64,000 bases of DNA from Agrobacterium tumefaciens (GTDB taxonomy: Bacteria; Pseudomonadota; Alphaproteobacteria; Rhizobiales; Rhizobiaceae), in contig CP048470.1 in the NCBI GenBank assembly GCA_025559845.1, positions 596,001 through 660,000 of the forward strand, read 5' to 3'. The notes beneath the pieces are model-generated. The model made no database searches. It was not told the origin of the DNA and saw only the letters and a program-made list of their open reading frames with translations. A program made the translations under genes and the position numbers. Position 1 is the first letter of the stretch. Each line of letters begins with the position of its first letter. This document shows, piece by piece, positions 17,008 to 24,305 of the stretch.

Positions 17008-18066
17008 TCACTGCGTGACGGGGCGCGGAGCAGGTAACGGCACACTCTCAACGGTTTCGCTGGCCCATGTGCGGATGGCGTAGACCTGGCTTGGCCCCTC
17101 ACCTTCCAAATAGGTTTCGTGGCCGGGCAACCCCATTGGGTAAAGTGCTTCGCGGCTGGTCTCATAAGCCGCGCTCTGGTTGGTACAGAGACGTATCCGC
17201 ATATCTTCCGGCGCGACCTCCGGCCTGTTTGGAATGTCATCCACGCGCTCCGCCCGTGCCGCCAATTGCCCGTCGAAGGCCTGAGTGAGGTACTGCGCGG
17301 AACGCTCATTGCGTTCTCTTTCCGTGGTCGCACCGAGCACGACGACCATAACCTGCTTGCCATTGCGCGTGGCAAGGCCGACATAGTTTCTCCCCGACGC
17401 ACAGAGAAAACCGGTTTTCATTCCAATCGTGCCGGGGTAGCGGCTCAGGAGCAAATTGTTCGACTTGATCTCCTTGCCGTCGATGGTCACTGCCGTGGCC
17501 TGGAAGAAATGGCGGTACTCGGGAAACAGCCGATCAATTTCCATACCAAGGATCGCAAGATCACGGGCCGTTGAATAATTCTGCCGGCTGAAAAGACCGT
17601 TCGGACTGGCGAAATGCGTTCCAGTCATCCCAAGCTGCGCGGCCCTCTCGTTCATGCGGGCAACGAATGTTGGTTCGCTGGATGCAACGGTTTCGGCCAA
17701 AGCGACCGCCACGTCATTTGCAGACGCGGTAATCGTCGCATAAAGCGCATCCTCGATCGTCATCGTTCGGCCAAATGTGAGGCCGGACTCCAAAAACGCC
17801 TGTTTCGTCGCGTTACGCGACATCACAACAGGCGTCTTCAGGCTCACGACATTTGCATGAAGAGCCTCGAAGGTCAGCAGAGCCGTCATCATTTTGGTTG
17901 TCGAGGCCGGATACCAAGGCACGCCGGCATCCTCCTGATAAAGCACATCACGACTTGCGACATCCACAACCAGCACCGGCGTTGCACTGGCCGGCACGCT
18001 CGCCAGGCAAGAGGCAACAAGCAAAGCGCCTTTGAACATTCGCTTCGTCGGCTGTTTTCCCGGCAT
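17008..18066 (-). CDS. D-alanyl-D-alanine carboxypeptidase (penicillin-binding protein, S11 family)
   Basis: 352 residues from the ATG at 18066; starts at 18129 and 18039 are also possible. An N-terminal signal (MFKGALLVASCLASVPASA) exports it. YPASTTKMMTALLTFEA holds the SxxK catalytic Ser and Lys, SANDVAVALAE the SxN motif, and GMKTGFLCASG the KTG motif. All three penicillin-binding motifs are therefore intact. It trims the terminal D-Ala from peptidoglycan side chains in the periplasm, setting cross-link density. The region after KTG is about 110 residues and Pro/Arg-rich, shorter than in PBP5, and lacks an obvious C-terminal amphipathic anchor. It stands alone between convergent and divergent neighbours. 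Confidence 0.92.
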   Translation of the reverse strand: MPGKQPTKRMFKGALLVASCLASVPASATPVLVVDVASRDVLYQEDAGVPWYPASTTKMMTALLTFEALHANVVSLKTPVVMSRNATKQAFLESGLTFGRTMTIEDALYATITASANDVAVALAETVASSEPTFVARMNERAAQLGMTGTHFASPNGLFSRQNYSTARDLAILGMEIDRLFPEYRHFFQATAVTIDGKEIKSNNLLLSRYPGTIGMKTGFLCASGRNYVGLATRNGKQVMVVVLGATTERERNERSAQYLTQAFDGQLAARAERVDDIPNRPEVAPEDMRIRLCTNQSAAYETSREALYPMGLPGHETYLEGEGPSQVYAIRTWASETVESVPLPAPRPVTQ

Positions 18067-18415
18067 ATCCGGGCTGCCAGGTAAGCCGCATCCTAGACGA
18101 TGAAAAATGGAATGCTTTGAGAATAACATGGGCAGATGCTTTGGCTGTGGTCGGTTAATGTGAGATAGGGAAGATCGAGCTGATGTGTCGAAGCCGTCGC
18201 AAGATCAGAAAAACAAGATGTTCGAATACTACCAGTACCACCGACAGCGCAATGGCTAACGCTTCGACATCACGAGAAACTGTTCGGCTCTGACGGGCAT
18301 CTGCGAGATCGGTTTGGACTAAGCCCGGACGCTTCCTGACGAATTGATATCCGCGTTCCGAGACGATAACGTCACGCACGGAAGATCGGGTTTCCTTAGC
18401 AAAAACGAGAACATG

Positions 18416-18880
18416 ATGAGTGATTTGAAGACCGTCCTGGAGCAGGAACGCAGACTTGTCCTGCCGAAGTTTGATGAAGATATCGCGTTCGAGCTTGGAA
18501 CAATCGGCTGGAGAATTGCCACCGAGCGGCAACTGCCAATTGCCATCGATATCAGAACGTTCGACCGTCAGATTGTCTATCTGTCGCGCCCAGGCGCCTC
18601 CTCAAACAACAGCGAATGGGTGAGACGCAAGGCAAACACGGTGCGCCGGTTCCTGAAGTCAACCTATCGCATCGTGCTCGAGCAGGGTCGCGAAGGTGAG
18701 TTTTCACCGAAGACCGGTGCCGATATCGCCGACTACGTCATGGCAGGCGGTGGCTTCCCGATTGTCGTTCAGAACGCCGGAATTATCGGAAGCCTGACGA
18801 TCTCAGGTCTGACCGGGGAAGAAGATCATGCTCTTGCAGCCCAGATCCTCATGGAACATCTGAAAATCGATCCAGCGTAA
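18416..18880 (+). CDS. UPF0303 / heme-degrading-domain (DUF336 fold) cytosolic protein
   Basis: 154 residues from the ATG at 18416 (an ATG just before, at 18413, is equally possible). No signal peptide. AFELGTIGWRIATERQLPIA, IDIRTFDRQIVYLSRPGASS, WVRRKANTVRRFLKSTYRIV and GGGFPIVVQNAGIIGSLTIS are the landmarks of the UPF0303/HbpS-like family. Members share the DUF336 fold with the exported protein at 16442. The cellular role is not established. It is preceded by about 280 bases (18130-18412) in which I see nothing definite and followed by a strong bidirectional terminator. Confidence 0.85.
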   Translation: MSDLKTVLEQERRLVLPKFDEDIAFELGTIGWRIATERQLPIAIDIRTFDRQIVYLSRPGASSNNSEWVRRKANTVRRFLKSTYRIVLEQGREGEFSPKTGADIADYVMAGGGFPIVVQNAGIIGSLTISGLTGEEDHALAAQILMEHLKIDPA

Positions 18881-18915
18881 GCGGGATCTTTGGCGATACC
18901 CGCTAAGGGTTGAAA

Positions 18916-18945
18916 GCATACCCCGACTTAAGCGTCGGGGTATGC
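18916..18945. terminator. Bidirectional terminator
   Basis: A perfect 12-base stem, GCATACCCCGAC with GTCGGGGTATGC, encloses the loop TTAAGC and is followed by TGATTTTAG on the plus strand. It sits between the convergent UPF0303 gene and the Old Yellow Enzyme gene. Its arms contain CATACC/GGTATG, the same hexamers as the ArsR operators at 20071-20123 but in the opposite order. Confidence 0.8.
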
Positions 18946-18951
18946 CTGATT

Positions 18952-20058
18952 TTAGAGGGCCTTGAACAGGGTTTTCAAGGTCGCCGGCTGACTGCGGTGA
19001 TATTGAGGAGCGGCGGAAACTTCGCCACCGAGCGCTGCGGCAGCATGCCATGGCCAACGTGGATCATAGAGAATCGTGCGGGCCAGACCGATCAGATCGG
19101 CATCTCCCGTCGCAACAATACCTTCCGCCTGAGATGGCTCGGTGATCAATCCGACAGCAACGACCGGCATCTTTACGGCAGCCTTCACAACGCGCGCGAA
19201 CGGCACCTGGTAGCTAGGAGAAACAGGGATCTTTTGCTCGACATGCAGGCCGCCAGTCGAGACATTGATCGCATCGCAGCCGCGAAGCTCGAGTGCTTTG
19301 GCAAACTCAACGGTTTCCTCGAGATTCCAGCCACCATCGTGCCAATCCGTCGCTGAAACACGGACAGAGACAGTCTTGTCTGCTGGGAAGGCAGCGCGCA
19401 CCGCATCGAAGACTTCCAACGGAAAGCGCATCCGGTTTTCGAGGCTTCCACCGTATTCATCCGTTCGCTGATTGGCGAGCGGCGACAGGAACGAATGGAG
19501 CAGATAACCATGCGCGGCGTGTATCTGTACAGCATCGATGCCGATACGCGCGGCACGGACGGCAGCTTCTGCGAAAGCGTCGCGGATCGCGTTCATGCGC
19601 TCGCGGCTGAGTTCGGTCGGCGCATTGTCGGTCGATTTGAATGCGACAGGCGACGGCCCCTCGGTTTGCCAACCATTCTTGTGGTCTGGCGCAATCTGCC
19701 CACCACCCTGCCAAGGTAGATCCGTCGATGCTTTTCGTCCGGCATGAGCAAGTTGGATAGCAATCGGGATGTTCGACCACTTCCTGACGCCTTCGAGTGT
19801 TCTGCGCATCGCATCTTCAGTTGCGTCATCGTACAAGCCGACGTCGGCGTAGCTGATGCGCCCTTCAGGGACAACTGCTGTCGCCTCGATCGTCAGCAAA
19901 CCAGCGCCGGAAAGGGCAAGCTGCCCAAGATGAATAAGGTGCCAATCCGTCATGCAACCGTCGACGGCCGAGTAGGTGCACATAGGAGCAATGGTTATAC
20001 GGTTCTCGAGTTCGAGGTTACGGATCTTGAAGGGTGTAAAAAGTTGGGGTTGGGGCAT
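18952..20058 (-). CDS. Old Yellow Enzyme family NADPH:flavin oxidoreductase (YqjM class)
   Basis: 368 residues from the ATG at 20058 with ribosome site AAAGGTG; the frame to 20343 runs through the divergent operator region and is rejected. ITIAPMCTYSAVDG (about residues 20-33) has the Cys and Tyr typical of the YqjM-like 'thermophilic' class. AHAGRKAS, QIHAAHGYLLHSFLSPLANQ (split: the His pair in IHAAHGYL), RTDEYGGSLENR and VSTGGLHV are FMN- and substrate-binding motifs. It reduces activated C=C bonds such as quinones, maleimides or nitro-compounds. It is divergent from an ArsR-type regulator, with two operators just upstream of its start, so it is probably induced by electrophiles. Confidence 0.94.
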   Translation of the reverse strand: MPQPQLFTPFKIRNLELENRITIAPMCTYSAVDGCMTDWHLIHLGQLALSGAGLLTIEATAVVPEGRISYADVGLYDDATEDAMRRTLEGVRKWSNIPIAIQLAHAGRKASTDLPWQGGGQIAPDHKNGWQTEGPSPVAFKSTDNAPTELSRERMNAIRDAFAEAAVRAARIGIDAVQIHAAHGYLLHSFLSPLANQRTDEYGGSLENRMRFPLEVFDAVRAAFPADKTVSVRVSATDWHDGGWNLEETVEFAKALELRGCDAINVSTGGLHVEQKIPVSPSYQVPFARVVKAAVKMPVVAVGLITEPSQAEGIVATGDADLIGLARTILYDPRWPWHAAAALGGEVSAAPQYHRSQPATLKTLFKAL

Positions 20059-20070
20059 GAGGTCACCTTT

Positions 20071-20123
20071 GGTATGGGATAGGCCATACCTAGGATGCAA
20101 GCGGGTATGCGTCAAGCCATACC
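20071..20123. promoter_or_regulatory. Double operator GGTATG-CATACC between OYE and ArsR genes
   Basis: Site 1 is GGTATGG-GATAGG-CCATACC (20071-20090, perfect 7-base arms). Site 2 is GGTATG-CGTCAAGC-CATACC (20104-20123, perfect 6-base arms). Both span 20 bases and their centres are 33 bases apart, about three helical turns. Site 1 lies just upstream of the OYE ribosome site and site 2 is 41 bases before the ArsR start, so a repressor here would shut both genes. Confidence 0.75.
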
Positions 20124-20163
20124 TTAGACTTGCACCAGGCAGCCAATCCTCGTAATTTACAGT

Positions 20164-20523
20164 ATGCCAGAAATTCTTCCCCAGCCCACGCGTGATGAAA
20201 TCGACCTCAGCGTCGTGTTTTCCACCCTGTCCGATCCCTTGCGTCGCACGGTGATTGCCATTCTGGCGACGCTCCCGGATTGCACTGAGCGCAACTGCGC
20301 ATCGTTCGGCTTTCCGGTCGCCAAAGCGTCGCTGACCCACCACTTCAAAATTCTTCGCGAAGCGGGTTTGATCAGCCAGATCGACTACGGTAACCGTCGC
20401 GCGTCCTCGCTTCGTCGTGACGACATTGACGCCCGGTTCCCGGGCCTTCTCGCTCTTTTGATGGAAGAGCTGGAGCGGGATGGTGGTGTCGACAAAGCTG
20501 TCGCCTCAACCGGAAAACGTTGA
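20164..20523 (+). CDS. ArsR-family helix-turn-helix regulator
   Basis: 119 residues. VFSTLSDPLRRTVIAILATL and KASLTHHFKILREAGLISQI form the winged helix-turn-helix of ArsR/SmtB proteins. DCTERNCASFG just before the recognition helix contains two Cys (about residues 39 and 44), which could form a redox or electrophile switch, while the classic CxC metal box is missing. It is divergent from the OYE gene and shares the double operator. It probably represses the OYE gene until a thiol-reactive compound or quinone modifies it; this mode of sensing is inference. Confidence 0.9.
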   Translation: MPEILPQPTRDEIDLSVVFSTLSDPLRRTVIAILATLPDCTERNCASFGFPVAKASLTHHFKILREAGLISQIDYGNRRASSLRRDDIDARFPGLLALLMEELERDGGVDKAVASTGKR

Positions 20524-20538
20524 GCCATCATTGCTGCT

Positions 20539-21381
20539 TCACGATGACTGAAAAGCGCGTGTTATCCGTCGAAGTACAGCGTTGGCGTGATCCCCCGTCA
20601 CCGCAGAAATCATCACGACATCCAACGTTGGAAGCTCTGGTAGAAGAGTGCCGTTGATCTCCCGCACCCCGGCAGGTGCTGCGCTCTGCGCCAGAAGTGC
20701 AACGCCGATCCCAGCTTCAGCCGCCGCCCCCACAGCCGTTGCTCCAGTCCCTACAAAGACCTCACGCCAGGCAATATTCTCGCTCTCCAGAGATCGAAGC
20801 GCCATGGCGCGCAGATTGCAGGGTTCCGGTTGAAGCACGAGAGGTACAGGGGCGTCCGGAGGCAGACTGAAGTCCACGCTGCAGTACCAGTTGAAGTTTT
20901 CCTGAAACAAGGTCTCACCGTCGCGACGGATATCGTCGTGCCGTAACACGACGATCGCGTCGAGCTCGCCGGAATCGTAAAGTTCGAGCAGCGTTCTTGT
21001 GCCGGCGGTTCGAAGATGAAGCGTTACGCTCGTCTCCCGTTCACTCACAACACGAAGGATGCGGGGCAGATCGGCACCGATCAAGTGATGCGTGACACCA
21101 ATCGCAAGACGCGTTGGCTCTTTACCAAAAACATCAAGGGCGCGACGGCCCGCAGCAACATAAGCACGTGCCGGCTCCAGTAAACGCTCACCTGCCGCCG
21201 TCAAACGGACTCGACGCGGTGTTCGTTCGACAAGACGATGCCCCAGCATGTCTTCGAGCCTGCGCAAGCGCAGGGATATGGCGGCTTGCGTCGTGCTCAT
21301 CACTCCAGCAACCCGAGTGAATGACTGCAATTCGGCGACGAGAAGAAAAGCCTCGACGGCTTCGAGATCAAGGGAGCGCAT
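20539..21381 (-). CDS. LysR-family transcriptional regulator
   Basis: 280 residues from the ATG at 21381; the 12 residues before it (start 21417) lie over the operator and are unlike LysR proteins. LDLEAVEAFLLVAELQSFTR and TTQAAISLRLRRLEDMLGHR form the helix-turn-helix, followed by RTPRRVRLTAAGERLL. The effector domain begins at LAIGVTHHLIGADLPRILRV. It is divergent from an MFS transporter gene, with a textbook LysR box between them. It should control that transporter; the inducer is unknown. Confidence 0.92.
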   Translation of the reverse strand: MRSLDLEAVEAFLLVAELQSFTRVAGVMSTTQAAISLRLRRLEDMLGHRLVERTPRRVRLTAAGERLLEPARAYVAAGRRALDVFGKEPTRLAIGVTHHLIGADLPRILRVVSERETSVTLHLRTAGTRTLLELYDSGELDAIVVLRHDDIRRDGETLFQENFNWYCSVDFSLPPDAPVPLVLQPEPCNLRAMALRSLESENIAWREVFVGTGATAVGAAAEAGIGVALLAQSAAPAGVREINGTLLPELPTLDVVMISAVTGDHANAVLRRITRAFQSS

Positions 21382-21387
21382 ACATTT

Positions 21388-21402
21388 ATAACAAACTGTT
21401 AT
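21388..21402. promoter_or_regulatory. LysR box ATAAC-N5-GTTAT
   Basis: ATAAC-AAACT-GTTAT is a perfect dyad with the T-N11-A core of LysR-type recognition sites, 7 bases upstream of the LysR start, as expected for the autoregulatory site. Two further dyads follow in the same region: AATAG-AGCG-CTATT (21439-21452) and CGAGA-AC-TCTCG (21457-21468), the latter close to the MFS start. Confidence 0.65.
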
Positions 21403-21481
21403 CGCTGAAATGCGCAAGCCCCTAATTCTGCAGACAATAATAGAGCGCTATTCCGACGAGAACTCTCGATAGGATTTTCTC

Positions 21482-22720
21482 GTGTCATCACAAATTTCAC
21501 CGCCCTCCCCCACATCCGCAGTTCCCGTCGTTCCTCGAATTTGGGCAGTCCTTGCAGTGGCGGTAGGCACTCAAACTGCAGGCTCCTTTGTTTCGCAAGG
21601 GATTTACATCCTTGTGCCCTTCTGGCGCGAAGCGTTCGGCGTCTCTCTCGCATCAGCCGCACTGGCTGTAACCGTCATGAACGGCGTCCAGATAGCAACA
21701 ATGTTCATGCTTGGTCGCGCCATTGACAGTCACGGTGAACGTCGCATCGTCGGCATTGCAATGCTCGGCATGGCAATCGCTATGGCCTGCGCTGCGACAT
21801 TCGCAGACAGCCTGCTGGCACTTTTCCTCTGCATGGCATTTTTGGGTGGCACCTACGCTGCGGTGCAGCCAGGCGGTACACGTGCGATCATGCGCTGGTT
21901 TCCACCGGCAAAACGCGGCATAGCCACGGGCTTCAGACAGGCAGCTGTTCCTTTTGGAACGATGATCGCAGCAGCTCTTCTTCCCCTCATCGCAGTTCAG
22001 CATGGCTGGCATGCTGCGGCTTGGCTCAGCGCCGCTGTTTCCTTAGCCGGCGCCGCACTTTTCTTGGGATTATACCGTGAAGGAGGCGATCTCGCCGCCA
22101 AAACCGAGCGGCCACTTCCACTGTCGCAACTCGTTCGCACCGTCGGGCAAAACAGGAACTTCTGGCCTGCACTGCGCCTAGGCATCGCCATGTCCGCATT
22201 CCAGTTTACCTTAACGGCACACATCATCGGCTTTCTCGCAGATGGTTTGGGGCTTGGGCTTTTCGCAGCCTCATCCATGTTTGCCGCAACGCAGCTTGTC
22301 GGAATTCCCGGTCGCATCCTGTTACCGTGGATTAGCGATAGCTTCCGGCCCGGGCGTCGCAGCCAATCCTTCGGCCGCGTGTCCGTGATTGCCGCAAGCG
22401 CTGCCGCGACGCTTGCGGCTTTACCCTTGGGAACTCCCACACCAGTCATTCTACTCGTTCTTGTTGGCCTCGGTATTTTTGGAATCGGCTGGTTTCCGCT
22501 CTACCTTCTTGAAATCGCGGAGAGTGCACCGAAAGGTTCGATCGCATCTACCGTTGCCTTCGCCTCCACGATCTGTTTGGCGGTCATGGCACTAGGCCCC
22601 TATGTCTTCGGACTTCTCGTCGACCATTCTGGCTATGGCCTGGCGTGGTCGGCACTTGTCGTGCCGGTGCTCGTCACGGCGCTGCCTTTGGCCATATCAT
22701 CGCCGTCTCATCCGAAATAG
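21482..22720 (+). CDS. Major facilitator superfamily transporter
   Basis: 412 residues from a GTG at 21482, with about twelve hydrophobic segments. GRAIDSHGERRIVGIAMLGM (about residues 78-97) matches the MFS loop 2-3 motif GxxxDrxGrR, and GTYAAVQPGGTRAIMRWFPP then KRGIATGFRQAAVPFGTM resemble motif regions of organic-anion and cyanate/nitrate-type porters. Substrate is unknown; import of a carboxylate or export of a drug are both possible. It is divergent from a LysR gene with a LysR box between them. Confidence 0.88.
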   Translation: MSSQISPPSPTSAVPVVPRIWAVLAVAVGTQTAGSFVSQGIYILVPFWREAFGVSLASAALAVTVMNGVQIATMFMLGRAIDSHGERRIVGIAMLGMAIAMACAATFADSLLALFLCMAFLGGTYAAVQPGGTRAIMRWFPPAKRGIATGFRQAAVPFGTMIAAALLPLIAVQHGWHAAAWLSAAVSLAGAALFLGLYREGGDLAAKTERPLPLSQLVRTVGQNRNFWPALRLGIAMSAFQFTLTAHIIGFLADGLGLGLFAASSMFAATQLVGIPGRILLPWISDSFRPGRRSQSFGRVSVIAASAAATLAALPLGTPTPVILLVLVGLGIFGIGWFPLYLLEIAESAPKGSIASTVAFASTICLAVMALGPYVFGLLVDHSGYGLAWSALVVPVLVTALPLAISSPSHPK

Positions 22721-22779
22721 TTGCGGATGACCGGCGCCATGTCGTTAATGGAGGTCGATGATCGCCGGGAGAAAAAAGA

Positions 22780-23253
22780 ATGGCTTACCTCATCCAAAGG
22801 CTGGAACAGCATTCCGAACTGCTCGGTGAGTTTGCCGAACTGCTGGAAGAAATGCAGGCGCACTACGACGTGCCCTGCCCCACCCGCGAAAACATTCTGA
22901 ACGGATTGAAGGAACGGCCCGACGCGTCCGAGATCATTATCATCACCGAACAGGGCACGATCCTTGGCTTTGCTGCCTTTAGCGCACTCTACCCCGGCCC
23001 TTATCTGCAACCCGGTCTTTTCCTGAAAGAACTTTATGTCCGGCAGCGCTACCGAAGCCGGGGCCTCGGTCAAAAATTGCTCGCGCACTTGGCACAGCTT
23101 GCCGTGGAGCGCGGGCTTTCGCGGATCGATTGGACGGCAGATGCGAATGACGACCGCTTGTTGCGCTTCTATGACAACATTGGCGGCACGCAGAAACCGG
23201 AGAAGATCTTCTATCGTCTCGACGGAGAGGCGCTGAAACGGCTGGCGAACTGA
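22780..23253 (+). CDS. GNAT-family N-acetyltransferase
   Basis: 157 residues. ILGFAAFSALYPGPYLQPGL, LKELYVRQRYRSRGLGQKLL and AHLAQLAVERGLSRIDWTAD show the GNAT fold. RYRSRGLGQKL is motif A (Q/RxxGxG/A) that binds acetyl-CoA pyrophosphate, and DDRLLRFYDNIGG is motif B. It transfers acetyl groups to a small amine or protein; the acceptor cannot be predicted. It lies 59 bases after the MFS gene and nearly abuts the convergent LysR gene. Confidence 0.88.
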   Translation: MAYLIQRLEQHSELLGEFAELLEEMQAHYDVPCPTRENILNGLKERPDASEIIIITEQGTILGFAAFSALYPGPYLQPGLFLKELYVRQRYRSRGLGQKLLAHLAQLAVERGLSRIDWTADANDDRLLRFYDNIGGTQKPEKIFYRLDGEALKRLAN

Positions 23254-23254
23254 A

Positions 23255-24154
23255 CTAGTCTCTCGTCGTCCGGGCTTCTTCATAGAGCCATTGCTCGAAA
23301 AGGCGCATGGACTGGCTGGTCGGAATATTGCCAGGCTTGGTGAACCAATATCCGAGGTCGCTCCGGTATCCCATTCCGCCGGGATTGACGAGACGCCCGG
23401 CAGCAAGGTCGTCGACGATCAGACCGTGCGGGATCAGCGCCATGCCCTGCCCCGCAAGTGCTGCGCGGATGACCATGGTGTAATAACCGAAACGCATGGT
23501 GTGGCGGATTTCAAGGCCCTTTCTGTCATTCGCCTCGGCAAAAAAAGGCCAGTGAAACGGGGTCTGAGGATGCTCCAGCATCACCCCTCTTGAAACGGCT
23601 TCGATGGTGCCATTGTCACCTAACTTTTCCCAGTAGGAGGCGGCACTGACCAGGCGGACGTCATTGCCGAACAGATAGGCACCTTCTTCTTCAGCACCGG
23701 GGCAGACGACAAATCGCACGCTTCCGTCTGGCACCTCGGTCTGCGCCTTCGAGACAAAGGTGGTGAACTGCACTTCGATTTCCGGATGTGCCTCGGTAAA
23801 TTGCGCAAAGCGCGGCAACAGCCAACGATCACCGAAAATCGGCGGCACCTGAAGACGAAGCACACGCGGTCCGGGTCTGAGGCGCGCGACCTTCAGTGCA
23901 GCATCCTCCATGGCCTTGATGGCCGTGCGCGCATGGTCAATGTAGATGGCACCCAACTCGGTCGGAACCATGCCGTTAGGCGTTCGTGAAAAAGCCGGGC
24001 CGCCAATTATATCTTCAAGTCCGATCAACTGCTTACTGACTGCACTTTGAGACAGAGCCAGCGGCTCAGCTGCAGCACTCGTTGACCCGCGTTCGGCCAC
24101 CGCGAGCAAAACCTGCAACGCCGTCATCGATGGAAATTGTTTGCGACCGGACAC
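23255..24154 (-). CDS. LysR-family regulator (GcvA-like) beside the C-N lyase cluster
   Basis: 299 residues from a GTG at 24154, which has a GAGG ribosome site 6 bases upstream; an ATG at 24199 gives 15 more residues. SMTALQVLLAVAERGSTSAA and LSQSAVSKQLIGLEDIIGGP form the helix-turn-helix, RTPNGMVPTELGAIY the wing. The effector domain starts around PRVLRLQVPPIFGDRWLLPR, as in GcvA-type regulators. It is divergent from the argininosuccinate-lyase-like gene and very probably controls the transporter/lyase/epimerase cluster, perhaps with the imported aminopolycarboxylate as inducer (inference). Confidence 0.9.
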   Translation of the reverse strand: MSGRKQFPSMTALQVLLAVAERGSTSAAAEPLALSQSAVSKQLIGLEDIIGGPAFSRTPNGMVPTELGAIYIDHARTAIKAMEDAALKVARLRPGPRVLRLQVPPIFGDRWLLPRFAQFTEAHPEIEVQFTTFVSKAQTEVPDGSVRFVVCPGAEEEGAYLFGNDVRLVSAASYWEKLGDNGTIEAVSRGVMLEHPQTPFHWPFFAEANDRKGLEIRHTMRFGYYTMVIRAALAGQGMALIPHGLIVDDLAAGRLVNPGGMGYRSDLGYWFTKPGNIPTSQSMRLFEQWLYEEARTTRD

Positions 24155-24305
24155 TTTGACCTCGCCGTTAGTCGCTTTCAGCCTAGTCCCCAAAAACATG
24201 ACTGGCTAGTCGTTTTTGTCATAGGCCAAGGAATTAACTTCGCTTGCCCGAATTGGCATCACATGGGAGCGTTGCCTCAACATTAAACAAAAAAGGGAAC
24301 AAAGC

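Noticed and set aside
20059..20343. Longer start of the Old Yellow Enzyme
   Set aside because: It would run through the double operator and into the divergent ArsR gene; the usual start motif of the family begins at 20058.
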